Source: Mesonia sediminis (GTDB lineage: Bacteria > Bacteroidota > Bacteroidia > Flavobacteriales > Flavobacteriaceae). Taken from it: a stretch of DNA of 64,000 bases. Position numbers and translations under genes: made by a program. Under the pieces are notes generated by a model. The model made no database searches and was not told the DNA's origin. It saw only the letters and a list, made by a program, of their open reading frames with translations. Positions 1 to 9,497 of this stretch are shown here, one piece after another. The first letter of the stretch is position 1. Each line of letters begins with the position of its first letter. The stretch spans positions 186,001 to 250,000 of the forward strand of contig NZ_JBHULZ010000023.1 of assembly GCF_042684705.1 (NCBI RefSeq), read 5' to 3'.

Positions 1-1
1 A

Positions 2-373
2 GAAGAAGTGGTAGAAAATGAAACTAAGCGTTATAATTATAGTATTCCTTGGAATTTACGCATTGCTTATAGTATGACCTATGATAACTTAAGAAGAAAT
101 AACGAGATTTCGGGGCATTCTATTATGTTTAGTGGAGATGTAGAGTTGTCTCCTCGTTGGAAGGTTGGCGCCTCCTCTGGTTTCGATTTTGTTAATCCAG
201 GCTTTACCTTTACCCAATTGCGTTTTCAACGTGACCTAGAAAGTTGGCGACTATCGTTTAATTGGACGCCTTTTGGTGACCGCGAATCGTGGTACTTTTT
301 TATAGGTATTAAAGCAAATGTGCTTCAAGATTTAAAATACGATAAAAACAGAGAAAGAGATAGACGCTTATAA
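2..373 (+). CDS. C-terminal end of an LptD-like outer-membrane protein (5' truncated by window)
   Basis: The reading frame is open to the left edge of the window, so only the last ~123 residues are visible. They alternate aromatic and polar residues in the way of outer-membrane beta-strands (for example SWRLSFNWTPFG and SWYFFIGIKAN) and end in a basic tail, KNRERDRRL. In Flavobacteriia the gene just before ridA is commonly a very large LptD/OstA-like LPS-assembly protein whose end looks like this. The family assignment rests on this context and on memory, not on a motif. RidA follows 13 nt downstream, which suggests co-transcription. Confidence 0.6.
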   Translation, partial: EEVVENETKRYNYSIPWNLRIAYSMTYDNLRRNNEISGHSIMFSGDVELSPRWKVGASSGFDFVNPGFTFTQLRFQRDLESWRLSFNWTPFGDRESWYFFIGIKANVLQDLKYDKNRERDRRL

Positions 374-386
374 AATAAGAATCATT

Positions 387-767
387 ATGAGAGAAATAAT
401 TAATACCCCAGATGCCCCACAACCTATAGGACCTTATAATCAAGCTATTTTGGTTAAAGACATGCTTTATATAAGTGGTCAAATTGCTATAAATCCGGAA
501 ACGGGAGAACTAGAAACTAAAGATTTACGCGATGAGACGCATCGGGTAATGAATAATTTAAAAGCTGTTTTAAAAGCCGCTGGAATGTCACTTCAAAACG
601 TGGTAAAAACTTCTATTTTTATAAGTGATATGCATAACTTCAGTATAATAAATGAGGTTTATGCGACTTATTTTGATGGATCTACTGCACCTGCCCGTGA
701 AACAGTTGAAGTTGCTAATTTACCCAAATTTGTAAATGTAGAAATTAGCGCTATAGCTATTAAATAA
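387..767 (+). CDS. ridA: RidA family reactive intermediate/imine deaminase
   Basis: This 126-residue protein has the usual RidA/YjgF/UK114 length. It carries the N-terminal APQPIGPYNQA stretch (residues 9-20), the YISGQIAINP segment, and the family Arg in PARETVEV (R104) with a conserved Glu near the C-terminus (E119). RidA is a cytosolic trimer that hydrolyses 2-aminoacrylate and related enamines/imines to keto acids plus ammonia, protecting PLP enzymes. The gene lies 13 nt after the LptD-like gene and 8 nt before the symporter, so the three probably share a transcript. Identification is secure; the physiological imine source cannot be read from the sequence. Confidence 0.95.
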   Translation: MREIINTPDAPQPIGPYNQAILVKDMLYISGQIAINPETGELETKDLRDETHRVMNNLKAVLKAAGMSLQNVVKTSIFISDMHNFSIINEVYATYFDGSTAPARETVEVANLPKFVNVEISAIAIK

Positions 768-775
768 TCCCATTT

Positions 776-2503
776 ATGCAACTATCGGGTCTAGATTGGT
801 TATTGATCATCGGATTTTTTGTAATAAGCCTTGGCGTTGGTGTTCTAGTTTATTTCAAAGGTCAAAAGAACGTAGATAGTTATTTCTTATCTGGTAAAAA
901 TATGCCGTGGTGGCTTTTAGGAGTTTCTATGGTGGCCACCACTTTTGCCGCAGACACACCAGGTCTAGTTGCGGGAATTGTAAGGAATGATGGGGTGTTT
1001 GGTAATTGGGTTTGGTGGAGTTTTTTACTTACCGGAATGCTAACCGTTTTTTTTTACGCTAAATTGTGGCGTAAAAGTGATATCACAACCGATTTAGAAT
1101 TTTATGAATTACGCTATAGCGGAAAAAGTGCCGCTTTTCTACGTGGTTTTCGTGCCCTTTATTTAGGCGTATTTTTCAATATAGTTATTATGGCTGGCGT
1201 ATGTTTAGCCGCCATTAAAATAGGCCACGTGATGTTTGGCTTTTCTGCTTTACAAACCCTATTGGTGTCTTCTCTAATCACAGTGGTTTACTCGCTTCTT
1301 GGCGGATTAAAGGGAGTATTAATCACCGATTTTATTCAGTTTTTTATCGCAATGGTCGGTAGCATTTGGGCTAGCATTTACATCATTAATTTACCTGAAA
1401 TTGGCGGTCTAGATGCCTTGATTAACAACCAAGCGGTACAACCAAAGATGCCTTTTTTTCCAGATTTTACCAATCCAAAAGTTTATGTGCCGGTTTTACT
1501 TGTACCTTTAGCCGTTCAATGGTGGAGCGTTTGGTACCCTGGAGCAGAACCAGGCGGTGGTGGTTATATTGCCCAGCGTATGCTTGCCGCCAAAAATAAA
1601 AAACACGCAGTAGGAGCTACCTTATTTTTTACCATAGCTCATTATGCATTAAGACCGTGGCCTTGGATTATCATCGGCTTAGCTTCTATTGTAATTTACC
1701 CTACTACGGCTAGTTTGCAAGAGGCTTTTCCTAGTTTAGACAACCACTTTATTAAAGATGATTTGGCCTATCCTGCAATGTTGAGTTTTTTACCTTCTGG
1801 ACTTTTAGGCATTGTAGTTACTTCTCTAATCGCAGCATTTATGAGTACTATTTCTACCCATCTTAATTGGGGAAGTAGTTATGTGGTTAATGATTTTTAT
1901 GCACGCTTTGTAAATCCTAAAGCCAGTGAAAAACAAAAAGTACGTTTAGGAAGAATTTCGACTGTGATTATGATGCTTTTTGCCGCCTTATTGAGTTTGT
2001 TTTTAGAAGAAGCTAAAGAAGCATTTGATTTGCTTTTACAAATAGGTGCCGGCACCGGGCTATTGTTTATTTTACGTTGGTTTTGGTACAGGATAAACCC
2101 GTATTCTGAAATTACAGCCATGCTTGTTTCATTCTTGATTGCGGTAGTATTTTTTATCAACGCAAAACTAGAAGCGCCGTGGTTTGAATTGGCCAGCCAT
2201 TATCAATTGGTTGTTGGGGTGGTTATTACAACCACTTGTTGGGTATTGGTAAGTTTGTTTACCCGACCAACCGACGCTAATACCCTACAAAAATTTGAAG
2301 AAAAAGTATTTGAAACTGGTAAAAAATTTGACTTCCTAAAGCAAAAAATACTGGCTTTTTTTAGTGGCGTTGTTGGCGTTTATGCCATTTTGTTTGGTAC
2401 AGGTTACTTGATTTATCAAAAACCCACCTACAGTATCTTCTGTTTTTTGATTGCTTTAATTTGCGCATTAATTATTTTAAAATTATGGAAAAAGCTAACT
2501 TAG
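776..2503 (+). CDS. Sodium:solute symporter (SSS family)
   Basis: A 575-residue integral membrane protein with about 13-14 hydrophobic segments. It starts with LSGLDWLLIIGFFVISLGVGV and has the SSS hallmarks: FLSGKNMPWWLLGVSMVATTFAADTP after TM1, and a GLLGIVVTSLIAAFMSTISTHLNWGSSYVVNDFY segment in TM8-9 that corresponds to the Na2-site Ser/Thr region. It should couple inward sodium flux to uptake of an organic solute. The substrate is not predictable from the sequence. It lies 8 nt after ridA, which hints at an amino acid or nitrogenous substrate, but that is inference. The C-terminal ~60 residues form an extra helix pair. Confidence 0.9.
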   Translation: MQLSGLDWLLIIGFFVISLGVGVLVYFKGQKNVDSYFLSGKNMPWWLLGVSMVATTFAADTPGLVAGIVRNDGVFGNWVWWSFLLTGMLTVFFYAKLWRKSDITTDLEFYELRYSGKSAAFLRGFRALYLGVFFNIVIMAGVCLAAIKIGHVMFGFSALQTLLVSSLITVVYSLLGGLKGVLITDFIQFFIAMVGSIWASIYIINLPEIGGLDALINNQAVQPKMPFFPDFTNPKVYVPVLLVPLAVQWWSVWYPGAEPGGGGYIAQRMLAAKNKKHAVGATLFFTIAHYALRPWPWIIIGLASIVIYPTTASLQEAFPSLDNHFIKDDLAYPAMLSFLPSGLLGIVVTSLIAAFMSTISTHLNWGSSYVVNDFYARFVNPKASEKQKVRLGRISTVIMMLFAALLSLFLEEAKEAFDLLLQIGAGTGLLFILRWFWYRINPYSEITAMLVSFLIAVVFFINAKLEAPWFELASHYQLVVGVVITTTCWVLVSLFTRPTDANTLQKFEEKVFETGKKFDFLKQKILAFFSGVVGVYAILFGTGYLIYQKPTYSIFCFLIALICALIILKLWKKLT

Positions 2504-2530
2504 ATAAAAAACGAATTTACTAAATATAAT

Positions 2531-5500
2531 CTATCGGCCTGGAAATTCAATATAGCTAGGTAGCTCGATCTTGTTTTCTTGTTTGTTTTTTCGCTTTCTA
2601 AGCTTTTTGGTTTCAGTTTGCTCTAATTCTTTGTTTAGAATCTTTCTTATAAGCTCTTTAAAGGTATCAAAATCCACCGAATAAGATAAACCTACCCCTT
2701 GAGTGTAGCCTAATTCTTCCCCAATGTATTGAATATCGTTTTCACGATTGAATAACTTAGCGCGCAAACTTCCGTCTTCATTTAGCAAGAAATCAATTTC
2801 AACATCTCCTACCACTACAGATTCAGTTACCCCGCCTATAGGCACTCCTACTCTACCGTTAATTAAAACCCGTTCGCTAATTTGGGTAGACAGTGTAACC
2901 CCAAACCGATCGGCTGTTTCTTGATCGGGAGTTCTTCCTCCTTGAACATAATCTATTCCTACTTTAAATTTTCCATCTTCATCGGTAAAAATATCATCAA
3001 ATAATCCTGAGGCTCTTTCAATTAGTAAATTACCTGGTGCGTTTTGACCTGATCCGCCTTGAGCGAAAAAACTACCTTGCGAAATTAAGCTCAAGGCTTG
3101 TATCTCTGTGTTTTGTCTGTCGCTGATGCGGTATTCTAATTCAGATTTCACCACACTACTTAAGTTTGGATAATCAATTTCAAAACTTAAATCGGTCGAG
3201 GTAAGTTCACCGTTTAAATTGATATATACCTCTACTGGTATACTTCTGTTTATAGTAGGATTTTCTAGTAAAATAGCAGGATTTGCACTGGTTTTGTAAA
3301 GTGCTTTTACATTTAAATTTGCTCTTGTAGGGCTGCCGTCCCAGGTAATATTACCCCCTGGCACTACCTCAAATTCTTTTTGAATAAGACCAGCATATTT
3401 AAAATTATAAATTCCTTCGTAAGCTACGAAATCTCCCCACATATTGAATTTTCCATTGGTATTGATTTCAATCAACAAAGTACCTGCTCCGCTCCCTCTT
3501 AAAGTACTTCCGCTCTCTTGATCAACCACTACTTCTACTTCGGCATCTTTGGTGACATCTAATTCGAAAGCCATTTCAAGCCCTTTTACTGGTTTAATAT
3601 TCACGGGTGTACCTTCTTCTTTTGCCTTTTTTTGTTCTGGAGTTAAAAAGTAAATAAAAGAATGATCTCCAATACTTTCAGAATCGCTAAGCGGTATTTT
3701 AAAAATGGTACCCTCTTCGGTTTTTGCGTTTACATCAATAAACAATTCCTCTACAGGACCTGCAATACTAGCATTACCACTTATAAATCCGGTGCCAAAG
3801 TATAAGGATTCTTCGGTTTGTTTGGTATCTAAAACCAACAATCTGTTGGGTGCTGTTAGTTGTAAATCTAATTCCCAATCTTGGAAATTTCGGTGGCTAA
3901 TACTGCCGTTTAAAACACCTTGAGTATCGTATTTAGTATCGGTAAGCCTAATGTCATTAAATATAAATTGCTGTTTACGAAGATTAACTTCTGCCTGCGG
4001 CTGAAAATCGAGATCAACATTAAGGTAAGGTATTTTAAGTCCGGCTTCCGATAAGGTAAGGCTACCATTAATATCTGGATTGGCGTAATCGCCAAAAATA
4101 TGCGCATCTCCTGTTGCGGTGCCGCGGAAATCGGTTAGTACCTCTCCGCCTATAGGACTAAAAGCTTCTAGATCAAAATCGTTTACATCAACCAGAAGAT
4201 CAATATACGCATTTTGCTGGCTAACATTGATACCTCCATTAGCCTTTAAATACATTTTCTCTTTGGTTTTCAATTCGGCTAAAATGCTGTAGTCTGTAAG
4301 CGATTCGTTTCCTGAGATATCTAAATTTAAGTTCCCATAATTTACATCGTTTAAGGCGACATTTTCGATTTTAATTTTACTTTTAGGGTAATACACTCCC
4401 TTTTTCTGCAGAAAATTCAAGTTTCCATTTACGATACCCTTCATTTGAAGACTATCGATATCGGGAGTGACTTTTTGCAAATCGACATCTTTAAATTTCA
4501 ATTCAAAATTTTTGTATGTGCTATCGGTAAGCTCACCACTTATGCGTATTTCTTCATTTAAATGGGTAATACTTAAGGTATCTAAACTGAAACCTTTAAA
4601 GTCGTGGTCAAAAACTAATTTTTTATCTTTTAAATTATTCTTGTTTAGAAACCATTTTGCTCTTTTAAATTGAAAATCTGATTTTCTAAAGCCAACAACC
4701 GATTTGTTTTCTTGATTTATAGTGTGGTATAAACTAAAATCAAATTCATCATCGTTTTTATTTCCTCCTGTGAAGGCAGTTTTAAAAAATAGCGTGTCTT
4801 TTAATGTAACATTGATTAAATTAAAATCTCTAGCAGTATAAAAACCCGTTTGAATACTATCTACTTTTAAGTAGGTATTAAACAGCGGGTTGTCGTTATC
4901 TACCTGTAAATCTATGCGGTAGAATTTATTTTTTTCTATATTTATTTGAGGTGATTTAAAACTAAGCTTGAAAGCCGACTCTTCTGAAGTTAAATTTCCC
5001 CTAATAAAGGTATTGGCCGAAATCTGTATACCGGGTACCACCACTTCTACTATTTTATTAAAAATATCAAATTCGAATGAAACCTCTTGGTTGGGGGTTA
5101 CCCTAACGGGTTTATAATTGGTATAAATACTACCAATGGCATTTCTAAAAAGATTAGGTATTTCTTCAATCAGAAAGTTACCACGCACTTCGCCGTTGAC
5201 CACATCTGGTGAAGTAATTTTGATAATGCGCTCTTTTTCATTGGTTGCTGCTTGTAATTGAAGCTGATTAAAAGCATACTTATTCTGATTATTTTGGTAA
5301 CGAACATCAGAAAACAGTATAATTCCTTCGGCATCATTTATATTTTTCCCTTTGAGATCTAGGTTTAAATTGCCACTAAAAATAGCTGTTGTGTCTTGTA
5401 CAAAATTAAGCGCACTTAAATCCGCGTAAGCGATTTGAGCATCAAAATCAATGATATTAGTGGAGGAAGAAGCGTCTATAAGTCCTTCAAAATTCAATTT

Positions 5501-6937
5501 TAAATTAGGATCGTTACTGATTAATTTACCATTAAAATACGGGTTTTTTAAGGTGCCCGAAAGTTGAATGTTCTTATAACGGTAACCATTAAAGTAAAAA
5601 GAAGAAATATTACCCTTTACCTTAGAATTTAATTGATTGGCTGAAAATCCGCTACCATCTACATCTACTTCAATACTCACCTTGCCCAATTGTTTGTTAT
5701 TAAGTAAAGCGCCTAAGTTAAAATCGGTAAAAACGAGATTTCCTTGGTAGGAGGCATTGTTTATATTTTCGAGTTCATTAATACGTAAGGCAAACTGCCC
5801 GCCTCCCAACTGGCTATTTAACGTAGCATCGGTAACCACTTGCTGCGGACCAGCTTCTAAATATCCTACAAGTTTTACCTGCCCTAATTTTTGCAGACGC
5901 TTAGGAATTCTATCTTTTAGAAGATTTGGTAACAAATTTACCACATCATAATAATTGGTGTTTAAATAGTCATAGTTACCCATAACACGAATACTATTTG
6001 CATCACCAGATAATATATTCTTTAGGGTTAAATCGCCTGATAAATCGGTTCGATTCATTCCGCTCATTTTCCAATTATTAAGGTGTAAATTATTTAAAAC
6101 CCCAGACACATTTCCGGAGAATTTTAATTCGTTACCTTTGCTAAATTCGTTGTATAACTTATTTAAATCTTGGGTATGAACAACAGATTTTTCAAATTGA
6201 GCATCGATATTTACCTTATTTTCAAAATCAGATAAATCTTCAACTTGCTCATAATTCAAATAAATTCTAGGTGCCTCGATTGAAGTTTTATCGGTGTTAA
6301 GAACCAAGTTGTCTAAACGCATTTGCTGTTGGGTATAGGCAAAATCGGTTTGTAAAAAATCTACTTTTATTCCGTTTGATTCTGTTCCGCGCAAGCTGGC
6401 GATTTGAACATACACATCGCTGTTATCTATAAGTAAATTACTGGCTTGAACATTTAGCTTTTCTAAAGCGATAACAGGTTCCTGTTGGAGATTATAATCG
6501 GTGTAAGAAAAATAACTATCGGTAAGGTTTATCTCATCGATGGTTAAAGAAAAATCTTCGCTAGTCTTTTTACCACTATCAAACTTTTGAATAAATACAC
6601 TAAAATTATCTTCTTCTTCATTTTTATACCGCTTGAGGTATAATTTTAATTGGCTAGCGTGGGTATTTTCGAAATCTAAATCGTTACCGCTGACTAGACC
6701 TTGAATATTGAGTAATGAGGTACTTAATTCTTTGGCCACTATCAATGTATCCTGGTGATGATCTTCAATGAAAACTTGGTTCAATACCACTCTACCGTCA
6801 TACGAAAGTCGTAATTTAGCCACTTGAATTTTAGCATTGTATTTCTCCTGAAGAAAATCGGTTAAATACTGCGCCGTTTTAGTTTGTACGCTGGCTATTG
6901 AAAAAAACATAACCAACAACAAAAAAAACAAGAGCAA
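2531..6937 (-). CDS. TamB (DUF490/AsmA-like) translocation and assembly protein, start uncertain
   Basis: A 1468-residue envelope protein. An N-terminal hydrophobic anchor (LLFFLLLVMFF) is followed by ~1100 residues of beta-rich AsmA-like repeats and a C-terminal TamB domain; GNITWDGSPTRANLNVKALY and the final FKVGIDYVQGG region are characteristic. TamB proteins span the periplasm as a lipid-binding beta-groove and support outer-membrane protein assembly and/or phospholipid transport. The listed start is a TTG inside the anchor. The frame stays open upstream, adding the basic residues expected before an anchor (NYRLIKRKIKILVKILLG), but no ATG/GTG/TTG lies between TTG-6937 and an in-frame TAG at 7016-7018. 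Ten codons before that TAG is an ATG at 7048 with a good -7 box. The gene is divergent from tsaD and is a paralogue of the TamB at 25433-30529. Confidence 0.85.
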   Translation of the reverse strand: MLLFFLLLVMFFSIASVQTKTAQYLTDFLQEKYNAKIQVAKLRLSYDGRVVLNQVFIEDHHQDTLIVAKELSTSLLNIQGLVSGNDLDFENTHASQLKLYLKRYKNEEEDNFSVFIQKFDSGKKTSEDFSLTIDEINLTDSYFSYTDYNLQQEPVIALEKLNVQASNLLIDNSDVYVQIASLRGTESNGIKVDFLQTDFAYTQQQMRLDNLVLNTDKTSIEAPRIYLNYEQVEDLSDFENKVNIDAQFEKSVVHTQDLNKLYNEFSKGNELKFSGNVSGVLNNLHLNNWKMSGMNRTDLSGDLTLKNILSGDANSIRVMGNYDYLNTNYYDVVNLLPNLLKDRIPKRLQKLGQVKLVGYLEAGPQQVVTDATLNSQLGGGQFALRINELENINNASYQGNLVFTDFNLGALLNNKQLGKVSIEVDVDGSGFSANQLNSKVKGNISSFYFNGYRYKNIQLSGTLKNPYFNGKLISNDPNLKLNFEGLIDASSSTNIIDFDAQIAYADLSALNFVQDTTAIFSGNLNLDLKGKNINDAEGIILFSDVRYQNNQNKYAFNQLQLQAATNEKERIIKITSPDVVNGEVRGNFLIEEIPNLFRNAIGSIYTNYKPVRVTPNQEVSFEFDIFNKIVEVVVPGIQISANTFIRGNLTSEESAFKLSFKSPQINIEKNKFYRIDLQVDNDNPLFNTYLKVDSIQTGFYTARDFNLINVTLKDTLFFKTAFTGGNKNDDEFDFSLYHTINQENKSVVGFRKSDFQFKRAKWFLNKNNLKDKKLVFDHDFKGFSLDTLSITHLNEEIRISGELTDSTYKNFELKFKDVDLQKVTPDIDSLQMKGIVNGNLNFLQKKGVYYPKSKIKIENVALNDVNYGNLNLDISGNESLTDYSILAELKTKEKMYLKANGGINVSQQNAYIDLLVDVNDFDLEAFSPIGGEVLTDFRGTATGDAHIFGDYANPDINGSLTLSEAGLKIPYLNVDLDFQPQAEVNLRKQQFIFNDIRLTDTKYDTQGVLNGSISHRNFQDWELDLQLTAPNRLLVLDTKQTEESLYFGTGFISGNASIAGPVEELFIDVNAKTEEGTIFKIPLSDSESIGDHSFIYFLTPEQKKAKEEGTPVNIKPVKGLEMAFELDVTKDAEVEVVVDQESGSTLRGSGAGTLLIEINTNGKFNMWGDFVAYEGIYNFKYAGLIQKEFEVVPGGNITWDGSPTRANLNVKALYKTSANPAILLENPTINRSIPVEVYINLNGELTSTDLSFEIDYPNLSSVVKSELEYRISDRQNTEIQALSLISQGSFFAQGGSGQNAPGNLLIERASGLFDDIFTDEDGKFKVGIDYVQGGRTPDQETADRFGVTLSTQISERVLINGRVGVPIGGVTESVVVGDVEIDFLLNEDGSLRAKLFNRENDIQYIGEELGYTQGVGLSYSVDFDTFKELIRKILNKELEQTETKKLRKRKNKQENKIELPSYIEFPGR

Positions 6938-7058
6938 GCCGAGTAATATCTTGACTAATATTTTTATTTTTCGTTTTATAAGGCGGTAGTTTTTAGAATA
7001 TTTTAAAAGATTTCTCTAGCTTTGTTTAAGGCTCTTATTTGTAATCATAAAAGCATTA

Positions 7059-7066
7059 CAAAAATA
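7059..7066 (-). promoter_or_regulatory. -7 promoter box for the first tamB
   Basis: Minus-strand TATTTTTG matches the Bacteroidota -7 consensus TAnnTTTG. A TTG lies 22 nt upstream, roughly in the -33 position. A start site about 5-8 nt downstream would place the 5' end of the RNA almost at the ATG at 7048, which opens the short frame interrupted by the amber codon at 7018. This supports 7048 as the ancestral start of tamB. Confidence 0.5.
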
Positions 7067-7113
7067 GGATACCTTATTTAAATTGTACCAATTTTTATGC
7101 CTAATATATAATA

Positions 7114-8136
7114 ATGTCATTAGAAAACACCTACATTTTATCAATTGAATCTTCTTGTGATGATACGGCAGCGGCTGTATTAGAAAATTCACGTATTTTA
7201 AGCAATGTAGTGGCTACCCAAAAAATACACGAAGAATATGGCGGAGTAGTTCCTGAATTAGCCTCTAGAGCGCATCAACAAAATATTGTTCCTGTTGTAG
7301 ATCAAGCTTTGAAGAAAGCCAAAATAGACAAATCACAATTAAACGCAATAGCTTTTACTCGCGGCCCTGGGTTAATGGGTAGTTTATTGGTGGGTACCTC
7401 TTTTGCAAAATCTTTGGCTTTGGCATTAGATATTCCTCTCATTGAGGTTAACCATATGCAAGCGCATTTATTGGCTCATTTTATAGATGATGCAAGTCAC
7501 CGCAAACCAAATTTTCCCTTTTTAGGAATCACTTTAAGTGGTGGGCATACACAGATTGTAAAAGTTGATGATTATTTCTCTATGGAGGTAATCGGAGAAA
7601 CCTTAGATGATGCCGTGGGTGAAGCTTATGACAAGTGCGGTAAAATGCTCGGGCTAGATTATCCTGCTGGACCTATAGTTGATAAACTTGCTCAAAAAGG
7701 AAACCCGAAAGCTTTTGAATTTCCTGTACCTAATGTAAAAGATTTAAACTTTAGCTTTAGCGGATTAAAAACTGCTGTAATGTACTTTTTAGAAAAAAAG
7801 CAAAAAGAAAATCAAGACTTTATAAAGGAAAATTTGAATGATTTATGTGCTTCTTTTCAGTTTACGGTAGTAAAGATAATTAAGAAAAAACTAGAAAAAG
7901 CAGTAAAGCAAACGCAAATAAGAGAGGTAGCTATAGGAGGCGGTGTCTCGGCTAACTCGGCTATTCGTACTATGCTTCAAAAGCAGGAGAAAAATAAAAA
8001 GTGGATTTGCCATATACCTAAATTTGAATACACCACAGATAATGCGGCAATGATTGGCATTGTGGGTTATTATAAATTTCTAAATGGCCAATTTACCGAC
8101 GTAAAAACAAGTGCTAAAGCACGCTACCACATTTAA
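7114..8136 (+). CDS. tsaD: tRNA N6-adenosine threonylcarbamoyltransferase TsaD
   Basis: A 340-residue protein of the Kae1/TsaD/YgjD family. It has the ASKHA signature near the start (ILSIESSCDDT), the metal-binding HMQAH motif (H114 and H118), the SGGHTQIV motif near residues 142-149 and the C-terminal TDNAAMIG stretch. With TsaB and TsaE it transfers the threonylcarbamoyl group to A37 of ANN-decoding tRNAs (t6A). A Sua5-type TsaC, which makes the activated intermediate, is encoded at 56221. This is the first gene of a tightly spaced run of RNA-modifying enzymes; rsmE begins 1 nt after its stop codon. Confidence 0.97.
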   Translation: MSLENTYILSIESSCDDTAAAVLENSRILSNVVATQKIHEEYGGVVPELASRAHQQNIVPVVDQALKKAKIDKSQLNAIAFTRGPGLMGSLLVGTSFAKSLALALDIPLIEVNHMQAHLLAHFIDDASHRKPNFPFLGITLSGGHTQIVKVDDYFSMEVIGETLDDAVGEAYDKCGKMLGLDYPAGPIVDKLAQKGNPKAFEFPVPNVKDLNFSFSGLKTAVMYFLEKKQKENQDFIKENLNDLCASFQFTVVKIIKKKLEKAVKQTQIREVAIGGGVSANSAIRTMLQKQEKNKKWICHIPKFEYTTDNAAMIGIVGYYKFLNGQFTDVKTSAKARYHI

Positions 8137-8137
8137 C

Positions 8138-8842
8138 ATGCAACTATTCTATCTAGATCACATACAACCCCAAGACACTCATTTTTATTTTAATGTAGAA
8201 GAGCATAAGCATTTAGTACGCGTTTTACGTAAGAACGAGGGTGATCTAGTTCATGTGACCAACGGAAAAGGCTATATGTTTAAAGCAGAGTTGATTGAAA
8301 TTGCAAGTAAAAAAACAAAAGCCAAAGTTTTAAGCGTAACCCAAGCACCGCCCAGAAAATACAATTTGCACCTAGCCATAGCTCCTACTAAAATGAATGA
8401 CCGCATCGAGTGGTTTTTAGAAAAAGCTACGGAAATAGGAATAGATAGAATTAGTTTTATTTTGTGTGATCATAGCGAGCGCAAAAAAATTAAATTAGAA
8501 CGTTACCAACGAGTTTTGGTGAGTGCTTTGAAGCAATCTTTACATTATAAACTACCAGAAGTAAGCGAGCTTGTTCCATTTAGTAAATTCATTCAATCGG
8601 CTAAAGCCACCCATCAATTTATAGCGCATTGTTATGACGAAGAAAAAATCTTGTTGAGTCAATCGATAAAATTACAAGAAGATTATTTACTGCTAATAGG
8701 TCCCGAAGGTGATTTTTCAACTGCAGAGGTGCAACAGGCAATAAACCAAGGTTTTAAGCCGGTGAGTTTAGGAAAAAGCAGGTTGCGCACAGAAACTGCG
8801 GGTATAGTAGGTGTACACACCTTTGCACTTTTACACGAATAA
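8138..8842 (+). CDS. rsmE: 16S rRNA m3U1498 methyltransferase RsmE
   Basis: A 234-residue SPOUT-fold protein. The longer frame from a GTG at 8111 would overlap tsaD by 26 nt; I chose the ATG at 8138 because the typical RsmE N-terminus MQLFYLDHIQ starts there. It has an N-terminal PUA-like domain (EHKHLVRVLRKNEGD) and the C-terminal knot motifs IGPEGDFSTAEV and SLGKSRLRTETAGI, which bind AdoMet. The enzyme methylates N3 of U1498 in the decoding region of 16S rRNA. It sits between tsaD and a DUF4159 gene, with gaps of 1 and 8 nt. Confidence 0.95.
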   Translation: MQLFYLDHIQPQDTHFYFNVEEHKHLVRVLRKNEGDLVHVTNGKGYMFKAELIEIASKKTKAKVLSVTQAPPRKYNLHLAIAPTKMNDRIEWFLEKATEIGIDRISFILCDHSERKKIKLERYQRVLVSALKQSLHYKLPEVSELVPFSKFIQSAKATHQFIAHCYDEEKILLSQSIKLQEDYLLLIGPEGDFSTAEVQQAINQGFKPVSLGKSRLRTETAGIVGVHTFALLHE

Positions 8843-8850
8843 TTAAAGTT

Positions 8851-9495
8851 ATGAGAAAATTTGTATTTCTTTGTTTAGGGTTTATATGCTGTAGCTTTAC
8901 CTACGCACAGAAAGTAGCGGTTTTAGAATATGAAGGTGGCGGTGACTGGTACGGTAATCCAACGGCTTTACCTAATCTAGTTCAATTTTGCAATCAAAAT
9001 ATACGAACCAAAATAGATGATGAAATTGGGCAAGTAAAACCAACAGATCCTGCTCTTTTTTCCTATGCTTTTATACATATGACGGGGCACGGCAATGTTT
9101 ATTTTAGCGAAAAAGGAATCGAAAATTTAAGACGTTACCTTTTAGGCGGTGGGTTTTTACATATAGATGACAATTACGGTATGTATAAATACTTGCTACC
9201 ACAATTAAAACGATTATTCCCCGAAAAAGAACTTCAAGAATTACCCGGCAGTCATAAACTCTTCCAGCAACCTTTTAATTTTCCTAAAGGGCTGCCCAAA
9301 ATACATGAACACGATGGTAAACGCCCACAGGCCTTGGGTTTATTCCATCAAAACAGATTAATTTTACTATTTACTTTTGAATCTGATTTAGGCGATGGAT
9401 GGGAAAGTCCTGCTGTGCACGGCGATCCAGAAGAGGTTCGCGAAAAAGCACTAAAGATGGGTGCCAATATTATTCATTATGCTTTTAAAAATTAA
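8851..9495 (+). CDS. DUF4159 domain protein, exported
   Basis: A 214-residue protein with a clear signal peptide (MRKFVFLCLGFICCSFTYA, probable cleavage before QK). The rest matches DUF4159: an early GGGDWYGNPTALPNL block, FIHMTGHGNVYF, the glycine-rich GGGFLHIDDNYG, and a C-terminal ESDLGDGWES region. DUF4159 proteins have a flavodoxin/GATase-like fold and unknown function. In Bacteroidota one version sits, as here, between rsmE and a SpoU methyltransferase. The periplasmic location does not fit an RNA-modification role, so the linkage may only reflect shared growth-phase expression. Confidence 0.9.
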   Translation: MRKFVFLCLGFICCSFTYAQKVAVLEYEGGGDWYGNPTALPNLVQFCNQNIRTKIDDEIGQVKPTDPALFSYAFIHMTGHGNVYFSEKGIENLRRYLLGGGFLHIDDNYGMYKYLLPQLKRLFPEKELQELPGSHKLFQQPFNFPKGLPKIHEHDGKRPQALGLFHQNRLILLFTFESDLGDGWESPAVHGDPEEVREKALKMGANIIHYAFKN

Positions 9496-9497
9496 TT

